Of a stretch of 64,000 nucleotides of DNA, positions 18,028 through 26,101 are shown in pieces. The notes beneath the pieces were generated by a model. That model was not told where the DNA came from and searched no databases. It worked only from the letters and a program-made list of their open reading frames with translations. Position 1 is the first letter of the stretch. Each line of letters begins with the position of its first letter. A program made the position numbers and the translations under genes. Source of the DNA: Christensenellaceae bacterium Phil7 (GTDB lineage: Bacteria; Bacillota; Clostridia; Christensenellales; CAG-138); assembly GCA_001940845.1 (NCBI GenBank), contig MSGV01000023.1, positions 62,001 to 126,000 on the forward strand, written 5' to 3'.

Positions 18028-19626
18028 ATGATGGCATATCATGCCCTGTATAGGAAATATCGTCCGATCCGCTTTTCTGAGGTCATAGGGCAGGAGCATA
18101 TAACGAGCATACTGCGCAATCAGGTGCGCAGTGGACGCGTTGCACATGCATACTTGTTCAGCGGATCAAGAGGTATTGGTAAAACCAGCACGGCAAGAAT
18201 TTTTGCCAAGGCTATAAATTGCCTGAATCCAAAGGATGGGGAGCCATGCGGGGAATGTGAGGCTTGTAGGCTCAGTGCGCAGGATAGCATCGATATCATT
18301 GAAATGGATGCGGCTTCCAATTCGCGTGTGGATGAGATGCGTGCATTGTTGGATAAAGCGGAGTTTGCTCCGGTTTATTTAAAAACAAAGGTTTATATCA
18401 TCGATGAGGCACACATGCTTTCCAAGAGCGCAAATAATGCATTGCTCAAGACGCTTGAGGAGCCTCCGGCGCATGTGGTTTTCATCCTCGCCACTACAGA
18501 ACCGCAGGCATTGCCGGCAACAATACTATCGCGATGCCAAAGGTTTGATTTCAGGAGACCGTCCGTTTCGGATATGGTAGGTCTTTTGAAGCGCATCCTT
18601 GATGATGTTGGAGCAAGTATCGATGATGAGGGAATGATGTGTATCGCTCGTGCTGCCGATGGCGGCGTTAGAGACTGCCTGAGCATAGCGGATCAGTGCC
18701 TTTCGTTTGTTGGAAATGATCTGACGGCAGATGATGTGCTTGCCGTGCTTGGCAGTATGAATGCGGATTTCCTATTCGGATTTGCGGATAGCATAATAAA
18801 ATCAGATGTGGTATCGGTAATCAGGCAGGTGGATGCGGTCATTTCCGGCGGGAGAGATATTGGAATATTTGTTCAGGATCTTGCGGCGCATTTCCGTGCA
18901 TTGCTCATGGCAAAGGTGTGCGGGGAGTGCTCGGGAATACTTGACTGCACGCAGGATACTATGAAGCTATATATGGAGCAGGCGAAAAACGCATCTCATG
19001 AAAGGCTTGAGCGTACGCTGACGGCGTTGATGCAGCTTCAGCCAAATCTTCGCTGGGTAACGATGCCAAGGGTGCTTCTGGAAAGCACACTGCTGCAATT
19101 ATGTCATCCGGAGGAGAGCCATGAGGTGATCGCACTGTCCGATAGAATTGCGGAGCTGGAAACGAAGCTGCAAAACGGAGCTTTCAGCGTTACTTCATCA
19201 AACGGGGATGTTAAGGATGAGGAGCAGTGCAGGGATACGGAGCTTCCGCCATGGGAGAATGAGTCCGAGCTCCCGACTGTATCGGACCAGCACGAGCCGA
19301 TGATTCCCGATGCTTCACCGAAAGCAGAGGAGCTGTTCAAAGCATTCATGGCTGCTGTAATGCGTAATGATATCATGCTTGGCATTCAGCTTCAACTCGC
19401 AGCAGCGCATTGGTGTGATGACGAGCTGCTCTATATTTGTTTTGACAAAAAACGAAGTTCAAATTATAATTACCTAATCGAAGCCGAGATCAAGCAGAAG
19501 CTAAGGCGTATTGCTGCCGAGAGTATCGCCCCATACAGCATAGAGATCGTGTCTAATGATGCTGCCGATGGTACGGGAGAGTTTCCGAGGGAGTTATTTG
19601 GCGTGGAAATAAAACGGGCGGACTAA
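18028..19626 (+). CDS. dnaX: DNA polymerase III subunits gamma/tau
   Basis: DnaX is the ATPase of the clamp loader that opens and places the beta clamp. The N-terminal MAYHALYRKYRP, Walker A GSRGIGKTST, zinc motif CGECEAC, Walker B IDEAHML and sensor LSRCQRFDFRR are all present. Domain III follows, and a short C-terminal tau-like region (about 370-532) begins with an acidic, low-complexity stretch. No obvious frameshift site for a gamma form was noted. It starts 20 nt after rsfS. The usual downstream partners ybaB and recR are absent; hisS follows instead. Confidence 0.95.
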   Translation: MMAYHALYRKYRPIRFSEVIGQEHITSILRNQVRSGRVAHAYLFSGSRGIGKTSTARIFAKAINCLNPKDGEPCGECEACRLSAQDSIDIIEMDAASNSRVDEMRALLDKAEFAPVYLKTKVYIIDEAHMLSKSANNALLKTLEEPPAHVVFILATTEPQALPATILSRCQRFDFRRPSVSDMVGLLKRILDDVGASIDDEGMMCIARAADGGVRDCLSIADQCLSFVGNDLTADDVLAVLGSMNADFLFGFADSIIKSDVVSVIRQVDAVISGGRDIGIFVQDLAAHFRALLMAKVCGECSGILDCTQDTMKLYMEQAKNASHERLERTLTALMQLQPNLRWVTMPRVLLESTLLQLCHPEESHEVIALSDRIAELETKLQNGAFSVTSSNGDVKDEEQCRDTELPPWENESELPTVSDQHEPMIPDASPKAEELFKAFMAAVMRNDIMLGIQLQLAAAHWCDDELLYICFDKKRSSNYNYLIEAEIKQKLRRIAAESIAPYSIEIVSNDAADGTGEFPRELFGVEIKRAD

Positions 19627-19670
19627 ATACGCGGATCATCGAGCTTAAAAAGAAAAACGGAGGAATAACC

Positions 19671-20927
19671 ATGCAAATTCAAGCGCCTAAGGGTACAAAG
19701 GATGTGCTGCCAAGCGAAAGTTATAAATGGCAGTATGTGGAAGAAGAGATAAGAAAGCTTTGCAGGAGCTATGGCATTTATGAGCTGCGCACTCCGGTAA
19801 TAGAGCATACGGAGCTATTTGCGCGCGGCGTAGGGGATACAACGGATATCGTTCAGAAGGAGATGTACACCTTTAAGGATAAGGGTGATAGATCCATAAC
19901 TTTGAAACCGGAGGGAACTGCGGGCATGGCGCGCGCTTTCTTGGAAAACAGGCTTTTCAATGAAGCGATGCCTCAGAAGATGTATTATCTCAATGCTCCC
20001 GTTTTTCGCTATGAAAAACCACAGGCCGGAAGACTTCGTGAGCATCACCAATTTGGTGTGGAGTTTTTTGGCTCTGCATCATATGAGACGGATGCAGAGG
20101 TGATAATTCTTGCGCTTACGCTGCTCAAGCGGCTTGGAATTGGAGAATTGACTCTTAGGATCAACAGCATTGGGGATTCAAATTGCCGTAAAAATTACAA
20201 TAACGCATTGTATGAATATTTGAAGGGTCACATAGACGATATGTGCCCCACATGTAAAAGCAGGCTTGAACGCAATCCTATGAGAATTCTTGACTGCAAG
20301 GAGGAGCGTTGTAAGGAGATCTGCAAGGGAGCACCGCGAACGCTTGATTATCTTTGCGATTCATGCCGTATACATTTTGAAGGATTAAAGCGCTGCCTGG
20401 ATATTGCAGGTGTTGATTATATTGTTGATCCGGACATAGTGCGTGGATTGGATTATTATACGGGAACTGTTTTTGAGATCGTATCAAACAGAATAGGCTC
20501 TCAGGGAACCGTTTGCGGCGGCGGCCGATATAATGATTTGATAGCTGAACTTGGAGGGCAGCCAACGCCGGCCGTTGGTTTTGGGCTTGGACTTGAAAGG
20601 CTTCTTATGGTGATGGAGAATAACCATGCTTTTATTCCGAAACCCGATCCGGTGAAGGTTTATTTTGCTGCAATGGGCGAGCAGCCAAAATTGATCTCAT
20701 TCAATCTCGTGCGGCAGCTTCGTGAGCGGGGGATATATGCTGAATTCGATCATATGGATAGAAGCCTTAAGGCACAGTTTAAATATGCGAATAAGCTTGG
20801 TGCCGAATATACGGTTGTCATTGGAGAGGACGAGCTTGTTCAGGGAATTGCAAAGGTAAAATCCATGAAGGATGGCATTGAAAACTCGGTAGCAATAGGA
20901 GAACTTGTGAGCTACTTTGCCGATTAA
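19671..20927 (+). CDS. hisS: Histidine--tRNA ligase
   Basis: This class II synthetase charges tRNA-His. Class II motif 1 (KGTKDVLP and after), motif 2 (FRYEKPQAGRLREHHQFGVEFFG) and motif 3 (GLGLERLLM) are in order. The histidine-binding motifs RGLDYYTGTVFE and GGGRYNDL are present, with a C-terminal anticodon-binding domain. A four-Cys cluster (C-P-T-C, C-K-E-E-R-C) in the insertion domain could bind metal. Length of 418 aa is normal. GGAGG lies before the ATG. aspS, often paired with hisS in Firmicutes, is not adjacent. Confidence 0.97.
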   Translation: MQIQAPKGTKDVLPSESYKWQYVEEEIRKLCRSYGIYELRTPVIEHTELFARGVGDTTDIVQKEMYTFKDKGDRSITLKPEGTAGMARAFLENRLFNEAMPQKMYYLNAPVFRYEKPQAGRLREHHQFGVEFFGSASYETDAEVIILALTLLKRLGIGELTLRINSIGDSNCRKNYNNALYEYLKGHIDDMCPTCKSRLERNPMRILDCKEERCKEICKGAPRTLDYLCDSCRIHFEGLKRCLDIAGVDYIVDPDIVRGLDYYTGTVFEIVSNRIGSQGTVCGGGRYNDLIAELGGQPTPAVGFGLGLERLLMVMENNHAFIPKPDPVKVYFAAMGEQPKLISFNLVRQLRERGIYAEFDHMDRSLKAQFKYANKLGAEYTVVIGEDELVQGIAKVKSMKDGIENSVAIGELVSYFAD

Positions 20928-20961
20928 AAATAAATATTTATCGTTAATTGATAAAAAATGC

Positions 20962-20990
20962 TTGACAAACGATATCTGTGGTAGTAATAT
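20962..20990 (+). promoter_or_regulatory. Strong sigma-A-type promoter for the DUF4173 gene
   Basis: TTGACA (20962-20967), a 17-bp spacer and TAATAT (20985-20990), about 65 nt before the start codon. Confidence 0.75.
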
Positions 20991-21010
20991 GTACTAAACG
21001 GATATCGTTT
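20967..21010. promoter_or_regulatory. Operator-like inverted repeat AAACGATATC/GATATCGTTT
   Basis: A perfect 10-bp inverted repeat, AAACGATATC at 20967-20976 and GATATCGTTT at 21001-21010, has 24 nt between arms. One arm sits just after the -35 and the other over the expected start site. Each arm holds the palindrome GATATC. The sites resemble those used by some PadR-type repressors, but no such gene is in the window; that link is inference. Confidence 0.6.
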
Positions 21011-21055
21011 TTAATTATGGACGTATTCGAAATTTAGCTGAAAGGGAGATCCATT

Positions 21056-22408
21056 ATGGAACAAAGAGCTAATCAAGAACCCCATGTGCATTCGCCGGCA
21101 TATTCTATCGGAGAGATAAAACCCGAGTTTGAAAAGACCTGCAATGATGAAACAAAAAAGAAGCTGCGGCTTCTGCTGGTCTTTGCGCCTATATTAGGTT
21201 TGCTTGCAGAACTGGCGGTATTCCGGCCTTATCCAAAGGACTATAACCTCTTCTATATGGGATTTTTTGTCATATTCGCGGTTGTGCTCATCTCATATAA
21301 TTGGGGCAGCTTCAGGCGCTCAAAGGAAGGGTGGTTTGCCGCAGCAATGATGATATTGCTGCTTGCGAATATTCCTTATATGAATGAGGTGATGATGCCA
21401 AAGAGAAATGATATAATCATTATGAGCGATTACCAAAATCTCCATAGTGTTTTGAGCACGACCAACATGTTGCTTGCAATACCTCTTTGCCTTGTTCTGA
21501 TTTCTACTCTTATCGGAAACGGCTTGCAAAAGGATTCCGTTCGCTATTTTCTTAATAGCTTTGGCATGAATCTCATTCCAAATTGGTTTAAAAACTTGCC
21601 AATGCCGTTTCGTGTGCTTGGAAACAACGTTGAACGGGATAGAAAGAATATAGGCAAAGTCATGTTAGGCATTGTACTGGGCATCCCGGTGTTTATAGTG
21701 CTGATGCTTTTGCTGGCAAGCGCGGATGATGGATTGAGCAATTTTCTGCATAACTTGCCAAGTCTTCCTAGTGAATGGCTGCTTCGCGTCTGCACCATTG
21801 CTTTTATGGCACTGACCTCATATTCAATGATAGCTTCCTGCCTTGAAGCGGGAAGCAAATCGAAGCGGGAGCTTGTACTGACGGTTGGACATTGGAGCAG
21901 CACAACTCCGGGAATAATCATAGCTATGATGCTAATTGCCTATGTGATATTTGCAGCGTTTCAATTTGATTATCTTTCCGGATTTAAGGGACTTCCCTCG
22001 GAATTTACATATTCGGAATACGCAGTTAAAGGCTTCAATGAGCTGAATGTGGTTTCATTCATAAATATTGCAATGATAGTTGTTAGTATGATGTTCTGCA
22101 AGGACGATTCCGGAAGGGTCAGAAAGCCGATCCGGGTGCTGTTGATTGTGCTGTTGGTATGCTCTTTTTTGATAGCGGCTTCTGCACTGCTCAGGCTGCT
22201 GATGTATATAGGAGCGTATGGTCTGACCTCGAAGCGAATACTCGCATTTTGGTTCGAGATCGCTATCTTTATAGTTTTTTCACTTGCAGCAATAAAGCTT
22301 GCTGATAGAAAGTTCAGGGTTGTGTATTGGGGTGTCGGCGTCCTGATGATCTGGTATGTGTTATTGAATTATATTGCTCCGATACTGGCCAGCAGTATGA
22401 TTGCATAA
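21056..22408 (+). CDS. DUF4173/DUF4153-type multi-pass membrane protein
   Basis: This 450-aa integral membrane protein has roughly ten hydrophobic segments after a cytoplasmic N-terminal stretch of about 40 aa. Features of the DUF4173 group are FTYSEYAVKGFNELNVVSFINI near residue 320 and MYIGAYGLTSKRI near residue 385. The molecular role of the family is unknown. GGGAG precedes the ATG. It is a single-gene unit with its own strong promoter under an operator-like repeat, and a GC-rich hairpin follows. It is convergent with spoIVA. Confidence 0.75.
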   Translation: MEQRANQEPHVHSPAYSIGEIKPEFEKTCNDETKKKLRLLLVFAPILGLLAELAVFRPYPKDYNLFYMGFFVIFAVVLISYNWGSFRRSKEGWFAAAMMILLLANIPYMNEVMMPKRNDIIIMSDYQNLHSVLSTTNMLLAIPLCLVLISTLIGNGLQKDSVRYFLNSFGMNLIPNWFKNLPMPFRVLGNNVERDRKNIGKVMLGIVLGIPVFIVLMLLLASADDGLSNFLHNLPSLPSEWLLRVCTIAFMALTSYSMIASCLEAGSKSKRELVLTVGHWSSTTPGIIIAMMLIAYVIFAAFQFDYLSGFKGLPSEFTYSEYAVKGFNELNVVSFINIAMIVVSMMFCKDDSGRVRKPIRVLLIVLLVCSFLIAASALLRLLMYIGAYGLTSKRILAFWFEIAIFIVFSLAAIKLADRKFRVVYWGVGVLMIWYVLLNYIAPILASSMIA

Positions 22409-22435
22409 ATGGATTGCCGCATATAATTTTGCTTC

Positions 22436-22463
22436 GCCCCCATAGCCGCTGCGGCATGGGGGC
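22436..22463. terminator. Long palindromic hairpin between DUF4173 gene and spoIVA
   Basis: GCCCCCAT-A-GCCGC-T-GCGGC-ATGGGGGC is an almost perfect 28-nt palindrome in the 92-nt gap between convergent genes. No clear U-run is present on either side, so it may act as a bidirectional, weak or factor-aided terminator. Confidence 0.55.
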
Positions 22464-22500
22464 AATATCTTAACAATGCAATTGCAATATTGAGTTAATC

Positions 22501-23982
22501 CTATAGAAGAATGCAGATCAGGCTGTTGCAGCCTTCATTCACCATGCGATTTATAGCATTTTGAAGCTTCAATTGTACTTCCTGAGGAAGACTTGAGACC
22601 TTTCCGCTCATACCATCCTTGACCATATCATAGAGCGATTTACCGAAAATATTGGTTGACCATATCTCATCAGGACTCTTTTCAAATTTATCCATAAGTC
22701 CGCGCACAAGCTCCTCGCTCTGCTCCGCCGTGCCGACCAGGGGATTGATCTCACTTTCTATATCGACTCTGATGACGTGCAGCCCGGAAGCATGCGCCCG
22801 AAGTCTTACTCCGAATCGTGAACCATGCTGAACGATTTCGGGCTCATCAAGCCTCATAGCATCTATCTCGGGAGGCACAAGTCCATATCCGGTATCCTCG
22901 GCGGCAGCAATGGCGGATGCAACCCTGTCATATGCTTTCTTGGCTTTCACAAATTCCTTTAGCGATTTGATCAGCTCCGTTTCATTCTTGATGCTGTAAT
23001 CGCATTCCTCGCTGATAATGCGGTAAAATACATCTTCATTGGGTTCAAGCTTGTAGATTGCAAATCCGCTTCCAAGCCTTAATTCATCTTGTTTGATGGG
23101 CTTAAAATCGGAGAGCTCGCTGAAAGCATCGGGTATCTTTGCTGCGTCGCGCATACGGTTGAGTTCGGGCATTATCGATCTGGCGCGCTCTATAAGCGAG
23201 CTGAGCAGTGGATGCTCGAAGCCCAATGCCTTAAGCCATGATGGAATTCCAATGCCTACAGTGCGGATGGGGAATTCCATAAGTATTCCTTCCAGCATGG
23301 CCTGGATATCATCATTGCTCATATTCATCACATCTACAGGCGTAACCGATACGGAATATTTTGCCGCAAGCGATTTTGCGAGCTCGACACAAGCGGAATC
23401 AGCCGGGTTTGCACTGTTGAGAAGTACGATGAAGGGCTTACCGGTAGCAGTGATCTCCTTTAGAACTCGTTCCTCCGCATTTTCGTAATCGCTCCTGGCG
23501 ATGCCGGTAATACTTCCATCGGTGAGCACGACGATCCCAATTGTGGAATGTTCGTTGATTACCTTTCGTGTACCAAGCTCCGCCGCTTCATCAAATGGAA
23601 TATCGTGATCGAACCATGGAGTGCGCACCATGCGTGGAAGCTCATCCTCTGTCCCACCGATCGCTCCATTCACCATATATCCGACGCAATCCACCATGCG
23701 CACCCTGACCGTGCCGTCATCATCACCTATGTTAAGCTCCACCGCATCGTTTGGAACGAATTTGGGCTGGGTTGTCATAACGGTTTTTCCCGATCCGCTT
23801 TGAGGAAGTTCATCAACAATTCGAGCTTTTGCAAATTCATCACCAATCTTTGGCAATATCATCAAATCCATGAATCTCTTGATGAAGGTTGATTTTCCCG
23901 TTCGAACAGGCCCCACAACTCCAATGTAGATATCGCCTCCGGTTCGCTGCTCGATATCTCTATAAATGCTTGTATCTGCCAT
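22501..23982 (-). CDS. spoIVA: Stage IV sporulation protein A (spore coat morphogenetic ATPase)
   Basis: SpoIVA polymerises on the forespore surface, using ATP hydrolysis, to form the base of the spore coat. Walker A is GVVGPVRTGKSTFIKRFM, followed by the characteristic LPQSGSGKTVMTTQPKFVPN and the DCVGYMVNGA region. The long middle domain and a C-terminus ending in a hydrophobic GCNSLICILL are typical, as is the length of 493 aa. GGAGG lies before the ATG. It is made in the mother cell under sigma-E in other spore formers; a sigma-E-like sequence lies upstream. In many Clostridia it follows der-plsY-gpsA; here der is 3 kb away and plsY/gpsA are absent. Confidence 0.97.
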   Translation of the reverse strand: MADTSIYRDIEQRTGGDIYIGVVGPVRTGKSTFIKRFMDLMILPKIGDEFAKARIVDELPQSGSGKTVMTTQPKFVPNDAVELNIGDDDGTVRVRMVDCVGYMVNGAIGGTEDELPRMVRTPWFDHDIPFDEAAELGTRKVINEHSTIGIVVLTDGSITGIARSDYENAEERVLKEITATGKPFIVLLNSANPADSACVELAKSLAAKYSVSVTPVDVMNMSNDDIQAMLEGILMEFPIRTVGIGIPSWLKALGFEHPLLSSLIERARSIMPELNRMRDAAKIPDAFSELSDFKPIKQDELRLGSGFAIYKLEPNEDVFYRIISEECDYSIKNETELIKSLKEFVKAKKAYDRVASAIAAAEDTGYGLVPPEIDAMRLDEPEIVQHGSRFGVRLRAHASGLHVIRVDIESEINPLVGTAEQSEELVRGLMDKFEKSPDEIWSTNIFGKSLYDMVKDGMSGKVSSLPQEVQLKLQNAINRMVNEGCNSLICILL

Positions 23983-24016
23983 AAAAACCTCCGGTTATCA
24001 CTATCCTATCTGTAAA

Positions 24017-24045
24017 TGTTTATGGTATTGCTTCGGTATTTATTC
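24017..24045 (-). promoter_or_regulatory. Possible sigma-E-like promoter for spoIVA
   Basis: On the minus strand GAATAAAT (24045-24038), 13 nt, then CATAAACA (24024-24017), about 35 nt before the start. This loosely fits the sigma-E pattern (ATA-type -35, CATACAAT-like -10). It is a weak match and rests mainly on known regulation of spoIVA. Confidence 0.3.
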
Positions 24046-24162
24046 GCAGATTATCGGTTTTGAATCTGAATGAGCAGCCTAAATTATACTGACGCAAGAT
24101 AAATCTATGCGGAATGCCATGGTTTGGAAAGTCCGCACAGATATTTTAATTAGATAATCCGA

Positions 24163-25935
24163 TTAATTATTCTTTTTTCTTAATAGGCTGATACCAAAAC
24201 CGAAGAACAGTGCAGCTATTCCGAATAGAGAAAATGCAGCGCCGCCTGTTGAGGGGGCAGGGATTGGAGAAGGTGAAGCCGGAATATCGGATGGATCGGT
24301 GGAGGGATCAGCAGGATCCGTTGGAGCTATTGTTGGCTCGATTGGAGCGTCCGTAGGATCAACGGGTTCACTGGTTGGTTCATCAGGAGCGTCTGTGGGA
24401 TCAATGGGCTCGGGTGTGGAGGGTTGTGCTGGAAGGATATTGATTACGGCATAGTCGATATCAACCGAGTTAAGATCGGTGACATCGTAATGACGGAAGG
24501 CAACTTTTATATTGCATCCAACATAGTCGGCAAGGTCAACGGATTGGCGGACGTATTCATCTGTGGCTACGAAATATCCAAGTTCATCGCTCCACGAAGT
24601 GCCTCCATCTGTGCTTACATATATTCCAATAACCTCTGCTGCGCCATTTTCGCCAAACATCATGAACGAGAGTTCTGCAATCGATGCTTCGTTTGGTATG
24701 CTGATTTCAGGGCTGATAAGCCAGTTATCAGGGGTAAGTGCACCGGCATAGCGATGATAGGATGCCGAATTCATGCATCCATTTCCCTCGTATGGAAAAC
24801 CTCCCATTGTTCCCTGCATCCAGTTCCAATTCATATTATCACCATCGGCATCGATGAGACTCCAGCCTAAGTTAGCAGGTTCTTCATTGAAATCCCATGT
24901 GACCGCAAGTGGGTTGGTATAGTTCGCCGTAATAACCCTATCAAGAAATATTGGTTCGCCTGCATAATCCCACCCTGTGAATTCATATCCAAAGTGTACT
25001 GGGGGCTCGGGGAAGGCAATATCCGGAATCGATGCTCCATATGGAACTTCGTATGCGCTTATTTCCTCGCCGGTAAGACCATCAATAAAGCTGATGTAGG
25101 CATCCGGAGCTTCGGGCACGTAACCGTCAAGATCATTTTCGATGAAAAGTCCGCAGATCTCTGATCCGGAACCTATTCTGCAAATGTATGCTGCTTCACC
25201 TGTTTCGGGATTGATCTCACAGAGCCCATTATTTTCAGCATCATAATATTGAGCCCAGTAAAGCTTATTGTTATTGTGATCCCATGCCATGGACTGAACA
25301 TACTGCAAGCCGTAACCGGTTTCACCGATAAGGGAGATGCCTCCTGCGTTCAAATCCACCGAATATAGCTTGGCATTCTGCCCATAAGAGAGCATGAATG
25401 CCTCGCCGTCCGTACTGATGGCGAGGTTTGCGAATTGTTCGATGCCGCCTGTAAGAATGCTGCTTTCATTTATTGGCATGTATTCATTGAGTTCGCCGGT
25501 GATTATATCGACTGTAGCAATGAACGTGCCTACATATGCATGGCTCGTAAGTGCATACATTGTATCATTCGCATGATTATACGCCATATCCAGCACCGTG
25601 ATAGTGCTGCCATATGGGTTTGAGACATCGTAAAGTGCCATGCTATCCGCATTACCTACGCAAAATGTTCCGTCGAGCTTATATGCATAGATTCTGCCGC
25701 CCATAAATTCTGCCGCAAAAACAGTATCAAAGCTGTCAAATTGGGTAATAGATGTTGGATCGCTGCTATTGAACTTGCCAAAAAATCCGTATTCGCTATC
25801 AACACAGTAGTTGAAGTAGCCGCCGAAGATGATGCCATCTTTTTCTGGCTCGTTTTTGGCAAAGCCAACTGTCGGAAGCACAAGTGCCGAAAGCAGAAGA
25901 GCAAATGCGATCAGTGCTGCGCTCAGTCGTTTCAT
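24163..25935 (-). CDS. Secreted multidomain surface protein with sortase-like C-terminus
   Basis: This 590-aa exported protein starts with a clear signal peptide (MKRLSAALIAFALLLSALVL, cut near GFA). Residues about 35-265 form short strand-rich repeats like a beta-propeller (AMAYNHANDTMYAL-type units). A Listeria-Bacteroides-like repeat (about 270-330, FGYEFTGWDY) follows. Then comes a cleaved-adhesin/choice-of-anchor-J-like domain (about 335-500, WSLIDADGDNMNWNW, DNWLISPEI). A Pro/Thr/Asp-rich linker repeats E-P-x-D-P-T-D-A-P. The end is APSTGG, a hydrophobic helix and RKKNN, resembling a variant LPXTG signal. It has its own promoter and is divergent from an ArsR-like regulator. Ligand unknown. 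Confidence 0.75.
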   Translation of the reverse strand: MKRLSAALIAFALLLSALVLPTVGFAKNEPEKDGIIFGGYFNYCVDSEYGFFGKFNSSDPTSITQFDSFDTVFAAEFMGGRIYAYKLDGTFCVGNADSMALYDVSNPYGSTITVLDMAYNHANDTMYALTSHAYVGTFIATVDIITGELNEYMPINESSILTGGIEQFANLAISTDGEAFMLSYGQNAKLYSVDLNAGGISLIGETGYGLQYVQSMAWDHNNNKLYWAQYYDAENNGLCEINPETGEAAYICRIGSGSEICGLFIENDLDGYVPEAPDAYISFIDGLTGEEISAYEVPYGASIPDIAFPEPPVHFGYEFTGWDYAGEPIFLDRVITANYTNPLAVTWDFNEEPANLGWSLIDADGDNMNWNWMQGTMGGFPYEGNGCMNSASYHRYAGALTPDNWLISPEISIPNEASIAELSFMMFGENGAAEVIGIYVSTDGGTSWSDELGYFVATDEYVRQSVDLADYVGCNIKVAFRHYDVTDLNSVDIDYAVINILPAQPSTPEPIDPTDAPDEPTSEPVDPTDAPIEPTIAPTDPADPSTDPSDIPASPSPIPAPSTGGAAFSLFGIAALFFGFGISLLRKKNN

Positions 25936-25991
25936 GATAGATTCCTCCGAAGTGAATTTCGTTTATGCGATCAGCAATATTCAAGCTTAAA

Positions 25992-26018
25992 TCAACATAA
26001 CGATTTTAATTAAGTTGA
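25992..26018. promoter_or_regulatory. Inverted repeat TCAACATAA/TTAAGTTGA in the divergent region
   Basis: Two 9-bp half-sites (25992-26000 and 26010-26018) match as an inverted repeat at 8 of 9 positions with 9 nt between. They overlap the -10 edge and start site of the surface-protein promoter. This is a candidate binding site for the divergently encoded ArsR-like regulator. Confidence 0.45.
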
Positions 26019-26046
26019 ATATAGCACCCTTTGAGACATTTGTCAA
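26018..26046 (-). promoter_or_regulatory. Sigma-A-type promoter for the surface protein gene
   Basis: On the minus strand TTGACA (26046-26041), a 17-bp spacer and TATATT (26023-26018), giving a leader of about 75 nt. Confidence 0.7.
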
Positions 26047-26101
26047 TAGCTTTTTTAAAATAACTGTGTTAAAATAAAAAAAGATTATGGAGGGAATGAT
26101 T

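Noticed and set aside
19840-19860. CGGATATCGTT inside hisS, like the arm of the 21001 operator
   Set aside because: It encodes conserved hisS residues (T-D-I-V-Q) and has no partner arm; taken as chance.
24290-24430. Short tandem repeats resembling a CRISPR or minisatellite
   Set aside because: They are imperfect codon repeats of the Pro/Thr/Asp linker of the surface protein, without spacers.
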